A DNA stretch of 64,000 nt from Anaerolineales bacterium. Lineage in GTDB: Bacteria; Chloroflexota; Anaerolineae; Anaerolineales; Villigracilaceae. The notes beneath the pieces are model-generated. The model saw nothing but the letters and a program-made list of their open reading frames with translations. It was not told the origin of the DNA and did not search any database. A program made the translations under genes and the position numbers. Below are positions 58,701 to 64,000 of the stretch, piece after piece (position 1 is the stretch's first letter; each line of letters begins with the position of its first letter). The stretch lies in contig JAFGCG010000057.1 in NCBI GenBank assembly GCA_016932715.1, positions 1 to 64,000 on the forward strand, in the 5' to 3' direction.

Positions 58701-61700
58701 CACTGTCTCGGACAGATTGCCCAATGCATCATAGGAGGACTGGGTAGTGTGCTCCAGTGGATCAGTCACCGCGATCTGACGATTGAGTTCATCATATGTG
58801 TAATGTGTAGTGTGATCGAGTGCGTCCCTGACTTCGATCAGGTTCCCGGCAGCGTCGTAAGTGTTTGTGGTTGGATGCCCTTCCGCATCTGTCACCGTCA
58901 ATGGACGATTGAGCTCATCATACGCTGTTGTGGTGGTGTTGCCATTGGCATCTGTGCTCGCCAGGACATTCCCCAGGGCGTCATAGGTCGTATGTGTCGC
59001 ATTGCCATCATCATCTGTGACAGTGATCACACGATCCAATATATCGTAGGTAAATGTGGTCCGGTGTCCAGCCGCATCGATCGTCGCAGCACGGCGTCCA
59101 TATTCATCGTATTCCGTACTCGTTGTACGGTCCAGCGGGTCGGTGGTGGCGATCAGGCGCCCCACGTCATCATAGGTATACTCGGTTCGATGATTCAATG
59201 GGTCTTCCGTGGCAATGCGGTTCCCATCCTCATCGTAGAAGGTCTCCGTTTCGCCGCCATTGGGATCGATGGTCTTGACCAGACGATTCAGCTCATCGTA
59301 TTCGTAGTACGTGGTCCGACCAAGCTGATCGGTACGAGTGGCAACGTTCCCATTCGGGTCATAGGTGGTTGTTGTGAAATGCCCCAGAGGATCCACGACC
59401 TTGACCACCCGCCCGAGCGCATCATAGTGGAAGACCGTCTGTCTTCCCAGCATGTCGGTTATAGTGGATGTGTTTTCTTCCACATTGAACGTTGTGATAC
59501 CAGAATGAAAACCCAGATGATTGATCGTCTTGATCAGCCGACCTGCGGCATCATATTCATAGCTCGTCGTATGTTGAAGGGGATCGGTCGTGGAAATGAG
59601 GCGGCCCGCCGCATCATACGTATTGGTTGTCGTATTTCCCAGCGCATCAATCGTCTGAAGCAGGCGATCTGCATCATCATAGACATATTGTGTTGTCCGG
59701 CCATAGGTGTCGGTCACGGCGATCTGGTTGCCGCGCACGTCATATTCATATTCCGTGACGATGTTGTACAAGTTCTCATCGTTCTGTGGGCGGCTGGGAT
59801 CATAGTTCTGCGTCACGCGGATAGGCTTTCCTGCGGCATTGTATTCATTGTGGGTGACGCGACTGCGCGGGTCGGTGGTGTCGATTAAACGTCCAAGGGA
59901 ATCATAGGTGTAGTACCAGGTATTATTGCTTGGATCGGTCATTGTCAGGCGCTGACCAAATGAATTATAGGTATAGGACGTCTCTCGTCCGGCAGTGTCG
60001 GTAACCGATTCTAGGAAACCCTCCGGTGTATAGGCATAGGTTGTTTCTCCGTTAAGTGCATCTTTGACCTTGGTGAGCAACTTTCCATCATATGTATAGG
60101 TTGTAGGGAATCCACGTGGATCGGTCACCAGGGTCAGGTTGTTCAAGGAATCATACTCATAATTGATGGTATTCCCTGCCGGATCGGTCTTCGACAGCAG
60201 GTTGACACCATCTGCGCTCCATGTCATCTGGAGGGTCTGATCTGCCGAGTTTGTAATTTCTAGGGGACGGAAATTATGATCGTAGGTTTTATAGGTCTGT
60301 GCATCAACGGCATTGCTCTCTTCAACCAGTGTACCTCTGGTGTCATAAGCATGCATAGTTGTGTTCCCCAGGGCGTCTGTTATTGTCGTTGTGCTGTCCG
60401 CGTTGTAGGTCAATTCGACAATCAGGTGGTCGTTCCCATCGAATTGTTTCCAGGCTTTCCCATCCGGATAGTATTCATTCCGTTCCACCTGATTGCCGTC
60501 TGGATCTTCGATTTTGGTGAGCAAATGATCCTGGTATTCATATTGCCAAGTCTGATCCAGGACATCGGTGTAACTGGTCAGATCTCCCGTCGCAGCATCA
60601 TATCCAAAGGACACCGAGCGACCAGCATGATCAGTAACCGTCGTAAGTTGTCCCTGGGCATTGTAGGTAAAGTCGAAATAACGCCCTCCCCCATCCGCGC
60701 TCACACGCTCCAATCTCTCACCTGCATCGTAGTCATAGGTAATTTCCTGCCCCGTGGGATTGACAAGCGAGGTTACTTTCCCATTCTCATCAAAGGTATA
60801 GACGTTCTGCGCCTGATCGGTAAGGGTGTAGGTCACCGGCGTTCCCACATTCCTGGTCAGGCTTGCTGTGTAACCGGCATAAGGAACGTATCTTCCAATG
60901 CCAGTGTCCCAAAAGCGATACAGATTTCCACTGTAGTCTTTGAAGTGCACAAATCCTGGCTCATTTGCTGCCGGGAAGATCAACCGCAGATCTTGATTGT
61001 GGACCCATCCGTAACCAAATGGGTTGCCATGCTCAGGGTTGAATTTTTCAATGTAGGACGAGACATAGGTGTGCTCAAAGGCTAACGTGCCTGCGCTGGT
61101 CGAGATCTCCAGATCGTTTGCCGAGTAACTCAGTGCACCTGTGCGTGTGTTAATCGGGTCGGCAGCAAATCCTTGTGGGGCGCAGTAATACTCCCCCTTG
61201 CAATTGACAGCCTCTGCCGGCACTTGTAAATCAAGAAGGCTGGGGTCTAGCGAAACTTGTATAATGGAATGCACGTGTATGTAAGACATGCTCGCTTGGC
61301 CCGCTAATTCCGCCTTGATATCAAGATAGTTATTCACCCACTCGTCAGGATTTTGAGAAATGATCTCCTTGGGGATGACTCCTACTATTTCAAAATGGCA
61401 ACTCCCTACTTCCCCTATGCCACAAATGCCATCCTGAATCCCACGCGTCTGGACTGTTACGAAATGCGCATTAGTAAAAAGATCTATTAACCAAGTCTGG
61501 GGTAAACCGTATCCATTATAGTCAGCATTCACCGTTGCCCGATAGTAGATGTCTGGCGGAGCGCAATTTTCACCTTGGCACAGAAGCTTAAACCGCGCAA
61601 TTCCTCCGGCATACCAGTCAAAACGCCCTGCATCTTTTGTAAATTCCTCGGTCAGGAAAATGCTGGGATCTGAGCTTGCACAAATAGGGCTTCCCGAGAG

Positions 61701-62021
61701 GTATGTTGAACTGGAGGGGTCACATTGCAACAGCACATCCTCCGATGCTTGTAGAGCGATATTTTCTGGTTGTGATACATCGCTGCCCCTGCCGGTCGGC
61801 CGGGCAAACGTTGGATACATTTTTCTCGCTTCTGCTTGAAGCCCAGTCTCTTCAACCTTTGCAGAAGATGCCAGCTCATTCTGCACGGTGGCCGATTTTG
61901 CAGCCACTGCTGCGGTCGGTGCCAGCGCGTTGAACAAAATGACCGCAATTGAGAATATACGTGTCGCGATCTCGATCCTTGGCTTAAGTGCAAACATGGG
62001 ACCTCCCGAATACGTTTGCAA
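52779..62021 (-). CDS. Giant RHS-repeat surface protein with RCC1 propellers and metalloprotease-like tip, 3080 aa
   Basis: Signal peptide at 1-40. RHS/YD repeats (about 330-1430; TYDALGRL..TTT type). Thr-Pro linker (about 1420-1475). Galactose-binding-like domain (about 1520-1632; WTASKN, VYVDGNKVGTID). Fourteen RCC1 repeats (about 1694-2394; CAxTSSGGxKCWG...GQLGDGTTT). A small B-repeat domain (about 2420-2474). Second RHS block and core ending GRFLTRG (about 2477-2724). Then KRGK, a hydrophobic helix, Cys (about 2793), and a tip with HEMGH (about 2950). Such proteins enclose and deliver a toxic or enzymatic tip. No frameshift seen. Confidence 0.85.
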   Translation of the reverse strand: MQTYSGGPMFALKPRIEIATRIFSIAVILFNALAPTAAVAAKSATVQNELASSAKVEETGLQAEARKMYPTFARPTGRGSDVSQPENIALQASEDVLLQCDPSSSTYLSGSPICASSDPSIFLTEEFTKDAGRFDWYAGGIARFKLLCQGENCAPPDIYYRATVNADYNGYGLPQTWLIDLFTNAHFVTVQTRGIQDGICGIGEVGSCHFEIVGVIPKEIISQNPDEWVNNYLDIKAELAGQASMSYIHVHSIIQVSLDPSLLDLQVPAEAVNCKGEYYCAPQGFAADPINTRTGALSYSANDLEISTSAGTLAFEHTYVSSYIEKFNPEHGNPFGYGWVHNQDLRLIFPAANEPGFVHFKDYSGNLYRFWDTGIGRYVPYAGYTASLTRNVGTPVTYTLTDQAQNVYTFDENGKVTSLVNPTGQEITYDYDAGERLERVSADGGGRYFDFTYNAQGQLTTVTDHAGRSVSFGYDAATGDLTSYTDVLDQTWQYEYQDHLLTKIEDPDGNQVERNEYYPDGKAWKQFDGNDHLIVELTYNADSTTTITDALGNTTMHAYDTRGTLVEESNAVDAQTYKTYDHNFRPLEITNSADQTLQMTWSADGVNLLSKTDPAGNTINYEYDSLNNLTLVTDPRGFPTTYTYDGKLLTKVKDALNGETTYAYTPEGFLESVTDTAGRETSYTYNSFGQRLTMTDPSNNTWYYTYDSLGRLIDTTDPRSRVTHNEYNAAGKPIRVTQNYDPSRPQNDENLYNIVTEYEYDVRGNQIAVTDTYGRTTQYVYDDADRLLQTIDALGNTTTNTYDAAGRLISTTDPLQHTTSYEYDAAGRLIKTINHLGFHSGITTFNVEENTSTITDMLGRQTVFHYDALGRVVKVVDPLGHFTTTTYDPNGNVATRTDQLGRTTYYEYDELNRLVKTIDPNGGETETFYDEDGNRIATEDPLNHRTEYTYDDVGRLIATTDPLDRTTSTEYDEYGRRAATIDAAGHRTTFTYDILDRVITVTDDDGNATHTTYDALGNVLASTDANGNTTTTAYDELNRPLTVTDAEGHPTTNTYDAAGNLIEVRDALDHTTHYTYDELNRQIAVTDPLEHTTQSSYDALGNLSETVDANGVVTRYEYDELNRQVAVILNNKPGVDPDAETNIRYEFVYNEVGNRISVEDPKGKITTYGYDTLNRLIEKKDPLQNTWSYTYDLAGNRISATDAKSQTIYYAYDAANQLIAIDYPGTEPDVTFTYDLNGQRIGMTDGLGTTTWTYDDLNRLIAVTDAFNQTIECSYDAVGNRIELTYPDGKTVTYTYDRNNRLKSVTDWDQQETEYSYNEVGQLSSVSRPNGVSSQYVYDNAGRLEELEHTFGLNTLASYNYTYDPAGNRTRAIEDLQNPQMASANPGGFAGSSGQPSLSQGPRFASVDVIALKPAARDEALFALAYQIDPTETPTETSVPAGIPTETSTLIETPMGASTATGTPVLTLPASQLPDASESPDSSSSDESNLVDDANLPAFGNQIDTKRPPVGVGIVDDTDSAWKYVGTWTASKNAASDRGTLHRTTTSGNYAELTFTGTQFTLTLAKDSKGGSIDVYVDGNKVGTIDANSPHTLRQSTWNSPIFAAGDHTVRLVHAGGSGKHIDIDTIEIENLPMPAATDTTETAENSLFPSEESSLSSSGSFAFANFTVPRVQAVPASKALLAPSYQEEPVIVTAINARSGQTCAITSSGGLKCWGWNGYGQLGDGTTTQRSTPVDVSGLTSDVTAIALGYYHTCAVTSSGGVKCWGQNTSGKLGDGTTNQRTTPVDVVGLSDVMALAAGGGHTCAVTSSGGVKCWGSNYDGQLGDGTTTDRLTPVNVSGLSSGVVALAASGSSTCALTSSGGVKCWGHNSDGQLGDGTTTDRLTPVDVSGLTSEVTAITAGAGHMCALTDAGGVKCWGWNNMGQLGDGSYTDRTTPVDVIGFTSGIAAIDSSHYHNCAITTSGGVRCWGSNYSGQHGDGSLTSGVVAIAVGNGHSCALMNNGGVQCWGNNGNGQLGDGTTTQRLTPVDVSGLTSGTATIVTRYLHTCALTSSGGAKCWSINGNGQLGDGTNTSRTTPVNVSGLTSGVASIATGQYHTCAVTTSGGAKCWGLNGEGQLGQGAVSQGSNTPLNVSGLTSRVTTIVTGSNHSCALTSSGGVKCWGKNANGQVGDGTTTLRAAPVNVNGLTSGVTAIAAGNNHTCAVTSAGGVKCWGINSSGQLGDSTTTQRLTPVDVSELSDVVAISAGDSHTCALTTSGGIKCWGSNGSGRLGDGTYTNSSTPVDVSGLTSGVSVVSAGGSHTCAVMSDGIAKCWGNNYYGQLGDGTKTYHNTPVDVSGLTGGATTITAGSSHTCAVTTSGGAKCWGESIYGQLGDGALSYRSAPAYVIGLTGAACYPLTLGHTGQGSDPLASPINSTGCSTGEYVAGESISLSGAVPDSGWEIDSWTGTENDASTSNTNTVTMPASAHTVNVNYIFPSVPLTIDYTYDALNRLTGATYSDGRNFGYTYDPAGNVLELQKNLGPGTIVTTYSYDAANQLATAVENGVTWQYHYDENGSLIETLPDGNAASGAKRYTYNTAGYLMQVEMHNGSGWNAQAEMDYNGLGQRLSMDAAGVIAHYVVDGNQPLTATSENTTFYLYGLGPIAEKTSDWAYSLPDGLNTPRQLTNPAGEVTLAGRYTPWGDILEVHGAGNFTFGYLGGVMDLASGLIYVGNGQYYDPFTGRFLTRGINPNGTNPYVPWNPIGAILGPLGIFSLVATRKRGKHSKGLPYLLMLFILVVLPLSIGMACEESSVTPTEPVNFTVTVDNGMLTATASSGGQVIATATAPAPSTPIAVPCPTPNTSQNIFRLTDVDWAGRGLVKFLQGQTQYDETSKQAVFLALDMIQRASGKTPEGVVDWIVGYGSNSSVNIISLTGDSFGGGNVGNGVLQLHAMNTSQYMSPDGLAILVHEMGHGVDESVGAEMGLGEPYSKHADANGVGWNPDWHEISPDVFEFVGDENGPANNYLRYPNGQWAPNEDFASSFASVVIETNINMGLTNIGGTTTLSTYIQLRPPGSYPGWPSHAYVDESRRTAINRILGR

Positions 62022-62040
62022 CCAGGATACGCCCCTGATT

Positions 62041-62164
62041 GTATGTTGATGCCCGCTGGTGGTTTAATACTTCTTTGATACCCCCAGCGAGATTAGGTAT
62101 AGCCCTTAGCATGCCTAATCGCAGTGTATGAATATATAGTACAAAAAAGCACAAGCAAAGTCAA
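62041..62164 (-). promoter_or_regulatory. RHS promoter and structured 5' leader
   Basis: On the minus strand: TTGACT (62164-62159), 17-bp spacer, TACTAT (62141-62136). The leader before the ATG at 62021 holds two stems: GATTAGG with CCTAATC (about 62090-62120) and CGCTGG with CCAGCG (about 62052-62084). The rest of 62165-62283 is AT-rich without features. Confidence 0.6.
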
Positions 62165-62283
62165 TAGATTTAATGTTCTGGATATGTAATTTAACTTTGT
62201 GTTAAAAGTAGTATTGAGCAGTATATTGATTTGTGGATTTTGATGGCTATCAGATAGAATTGGCAATCATTAGGATCGTTCCC

Positions 62284-63300
62284 CTAGATTGTTGCTGCAT
62301 CATCGAGAGCCTTGACCGCTCGCTCGATCTCCGGCCGTTTGGGGCTGCCGTACTTCATGGTCGTTTCAAGCGAATGCCCTGCGAGTGCGGCACGGATTTC
62401 TGCAGAGATCCCTTTCTGGCGTAACATGTAGAGCCAGGTGTGACGCAAGATATGGGGGGTAACAAAGACCGGTGGTTTCTGGCGATCTAGCCCGGCACGT
62501 TGTCCTGCCTCTGCGATCATAGATTGCATCGAGCGCATGGACAAACGGCCGTATGTACCGCGTAGGTCCACAAAGAGTGCTTTATGTTTGATTGGAAGTT
62601 CTGCCCGAACTTCAAGCCACGCTGTCAACGCGTCGCGCGCCGGCTTGGGGAGCGGTACATCGCGTTCCTTTGCATTCTTGCCTTTACGGATGTGCATCTC
62701 TCCCGATCGAGGATAAAGCTCAATATCATCGAGATCAAGAGAGTATGCCTCTTCCACGCGCGGGCCTGCATACAACATCAGGAAGGCAATGGCTTTATCA
62801 CGCACCAATCTTTGCGGCGCCAATGTCTCATAGGTTCGTTTGCGCTTTGTTACTTTGTCAAGCCAGGGTGTCTGGAAGACGGCTTCGAAGCGGGCGCGCT
62901 GAGTATCATCGAGTCCTTTCGGATCTTCCTTTTTCTTGACTGGTAGACGCAAGCCTATAGTGGGATCGTGCTTGATTGCTTTTTCGGCATTCAGGAATGT
63001 CGAGAAAGCGCGCAGGCTAGCAGCGTATCGTAGGATTGTGGCTGCTTTGTACTTCATTGACGTTTCAAGCCAGGCAAGGAAGTCCTGTATGATTTTCTTG
63101 TTTAGCTGATAGGGATCTTTGCGTAGGAGGAGAATGGTGAGTTCATTTCCAAAGGATTGTTTCCACCATCGAAGGAACACGCTTATATCTTGCACATACC
63201 CCTTGATTGTTGTAGGAGATGCTCCGGCGCGCCGACGGGATGGTAAAGGGTTGTTCTCAAGGTAATCGTAGAAATCAACAAGTAGTTTGTTGTCGGTCAT
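62284..63300 (-). CDS. Tyrosine recombinase (Xer/integrase family)
   Basis: 338 aa. SAM-like N-terminal domain (about 5-115), catalytic domain (about 130-335): Arg in LYAGPRVEEA (about 182), Lys in RKGKNAKERDVPL, His283 and Arg286 in HILRHTW, His309 in LAGHSLE, Tyr317 in TMKYG. All six catalytic residues are present. It would integrate or resolve the element at a site such as the palindrome 85 nt upstream of its start. It could instead be a plasmid dimer resolvase. Confidence 0.9.
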   Translation of the reverse strand: MTDNKLLVDFYDYLENNPLPSRRRAGASPTTIKGYVQDISVFLRWWKQSFGNELTILLLRKDPYQLNKKIIQDFLAWLETSMKYKAATILRYAASLRAFSTFLNAEKAIKHDPTIGLRLPVKKKEDPKGLDDTQRARFEAVFQTPWLDKVTKRKRTYETLAPQRLVRDKAIAFLMLYAGPRVEEAYSLDLDDIELYPRSGEMHIRKGKNAKERDVPLPKPARDALTAWLEVRAELPIKHKALFVDLRGTYGRLSMRSMQSMIAEAGQRAGLDRQKPPVFVTPHILRHTWLYMLRQKGISAEIRAALAGHSLETTMKYGSPKRPEIERAVKALDDAATI

Positions 63301-63370
63301 CTGTGTTTTTCCGAATTTTGCGAAGTAGAATTGACACCTTATTTGCTTCGTTTTCCAGGATTATCGCCAT

Positions 63371-63376
63371 TATAAT
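63371..63376 (-). promoter_or_regulatory. -10 element of the recombinase promoter
   Basis: ATTATA on the plus strand gives TATAAT on the minus strand. The palindrome at 63385-63412 covers the -35 region, so binding by the recombinase or another factor would control this promoter. The -35 itself is weak (TTGTAC or TTGACT at non-ideal spacing). Confidence 0.5.
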
Positions 63377-63384
63377 ACAAAACA

Positions 63385-63412
63385 ACTTCGTACAAGTCAA
63401 ATTGTACGAAGT
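63385..63412. other. dif-like 11-6-11 recombination site
   Basis: Left arm ACTTCGTACAA (63385-63395), spacer GTCAAA, right arm TTGTACGAAGT (63402-63412): a perfect inverted repeat in the exact geometry of dif sites (11 bp, 6 bp, 11 bp). The left arm shares ACTTCnTAnAA with the Gram-positive dif consensus as recalled. It lies beside the tyrosine recombinase gene, as att or resolution sites do. Confidence 0.6.
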
Positions 63413-63495
63413 AGAAATAACACAAACGATGTGGTACATATAGCTCTTCTCAAGGAATCAGTCATCCTTCAAATTGATACTTTAGCATGCTATGT

Positions 63496-64000
63496 TTATA
63501 GATTCGGTGTCTCTACCTCCACCCCATGCATTGGGTGAGGCAAACGGTGAGCGCGTTGGATCACCAGCGGCCAGGCCAGCAGACTGATCAGGGCAGTCAA
63601 CAAGGTCATGGTACCCAGGGCAATAATGGTATTGCCCCAATTAAATGAGATCAATGTCATTCCCAGAGACCCCATGAGCAAGCCCGTGCAGCTCATCACC
63701 GAAACCATCGAGCCGGTGTCACCTTGTTGCTGCTCAAGCATGAGGTTGGCGGCGGGCGGTCGAAGGATACTCCCGGCAAGAGAGGATGGCAGGATACACA
63801 GTGCAAAGATATAGGGAGCCAGGTTGCCAAACAGGATCATCAATACTCCGCTGGCTAAGGAGATCATGAAGCAGGTGCGGATGATCGTTTCGGCATGGAA
63901 GCGGCGGGAAATGCGCAGGTAAATCATCGGACCCATGATCAGGAAAATGGCGTTTACCGCGAAGTAAAAGCTGTATGCCTGGCTGCTCAAGTGAAAACCA
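63496..64000 (-). CDS. Drug-efflux MFS transporter (Bcr/CflA-like), 5' part outside the window
   Basis: The frame is open to the window edge (GFHLSSQAYSFYFAVNAIF), so only the C-terminal part is seen: about 165 residues with five TM segments. ILPSSLAGSILRPPAANLMLEQ fits the Bcr/CflA pattern seen in drug-proton antiporters. It ends in a polar tail (HPMHGVEVETPNL). Likely chromosomal flank rather than element cargo; the base composition does not settle this. Confidence 0.65.
   Translation of the reverse strand, partial: GFHLSSQAYSFYFAVNAIFLIMGPMIYLRISRRFHAETIIRTCFMISLASGVLMILFGNLAPYIFALCILPSSLAGSILRPPAANLMLEQQQGDTGSMVSVMSCTGLLMGSLGMTLISFNWGNTIIALGTMTLLTALISLLAWPLVIQRAHRLPHPMHGVEVETPNL

Larger units (their letters stand above)
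1..63412. mobile_element. Probable integrative plasmid-like element (left end not seen)
   Basis: What is seen: an excisionase-like gene at the far left, a ParA gene and an initiator-like gene with iterons, a VirB4-class ATPase with a pilus operon, annealing and SSB-like proteins, and a tyrosine recombinase at the right next to an 11-6-11 palindrome. That gene set is typical of integrative conjugative elements or plasmids. The right boundary is set at the palindrome because the next gene is a drug-efflux transporter of chromosomal type. No matching second copy of the palindrome was found in the first kilobases, so the left end is probably outside the window. It could equally be a free plasmid that carries a resolvase. 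Confidence 0.5.

Noticed and set aside
58650-59888. 412-codon plus-strand open frame opposite the RHS repeats
   Set aside because: It is the antisense of a highly repetitive coding region whose codon pattern leaves the other strand open; no ribosome site and repeats mirror the YD repeats.
58000-60900. Dense direct repeats in the RHS gene as a possible satellite or VNTR
   Set aside because: They are YD/RHS peptide repeats in one continuous frame and are explained by the protein.
60276-61085. 269-codon plus-strand open frame opposite the RHS gene
   Set aside because: Antisense shadow of the RHS N-terminal region; no independent gene features.

Overview
The window looks like an integrated mobile replicon (plasmid-like integrative element) plus cargo from a member of the Chloroflexota, most likely class Anaerolineae. 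The reasons are the many lipoproteins with Thr-Pro-rich linkers, the giant surface RHS proteins, a Tad pilus locus without any outer-membrane secretin (a one-membrane cell), and gene families common in that class. The phylum assignment is inference. No rRNA, canonical tRNA, CRISPR array or transposase gene was found.

Left backbone (1-8286): a small excisionase-like protein, a P22-type antirepressor, membrane proteins and a lipoprotein, a ParA ATPase with a small partner, and a large initiator-like protein with a DnaA N-terminal domain. Two DNA repeat arrays stand out. One is a seven-copy 11-bp-phased CGTTCAG array between the par genes and the initiator (candidate centromere or operator). The other is a seven-copy 22/23-bp array inside the initiator reading frame, followed by an AT-rich stretch (candidate iteron origin, laid out like the lambda O gene).

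Cargo (8420-26272): an operon with an XRE regulator, an ImmA/IrrE protease, a membrane protein and a PAP2-like protein; a lone response-regulator receiver; a tex gene; a type I restriction-modification locus with two different HsdM genes, one intact and one truncated hsdS and an hsdR, with extra ORFs between them; and an LRR-Roc-COR (Roco) protein. This part looks like a defence or stress island.

Transfer and pilus backbone (26418-48523): two NTF2/VirB8-like membrane proteins, small membrane proteins, a large HerA/VirB4-class ATPase with a serine-rich WGES-repeat insert, then a compact Tad operon (CpaB, CpaE/TadZ, CpaF/TadA, TadB, TadC, prepilin peptidase, a 57-aa Flp-type pilin, TadE- and TadG-like proteins) with an Ig-like surface protein and an ICMT-like membrane methyltransferase. 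It ends with a protein of possible Replic_Relax type, a Rad52-like annealing protein and a two-OB-fold SSB-like protein. This suggests a DNA-transfer machine in which a Tad-type pilus is combined with a VirB4-type ATPase. Several operon heads carry strong promoters followed by hairpins or terminators inside the leader.

The 694-bp stretch 48524-49217 has no gene but many hairpins, including a tRNA-like fold (48804-48920) with a canonical T-arm. From 49218 to 62021 (minus strand) lies an RHS polymorphic-toxin-type cassette: a 3080-aa RHS protein with 14 RCC1 repeats and a metalloprotease-like tip, two lipoproteins and an orphan RHS core/tip module. A tyrosine recombinase (62284-63300) closes the element beside a dif-like 11-6-11 palindrome (63385-63412). 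Beyond it is a truncated drug-efflux MFS gene that may be chromosomal flank. The left end of the element is probably outside the window.
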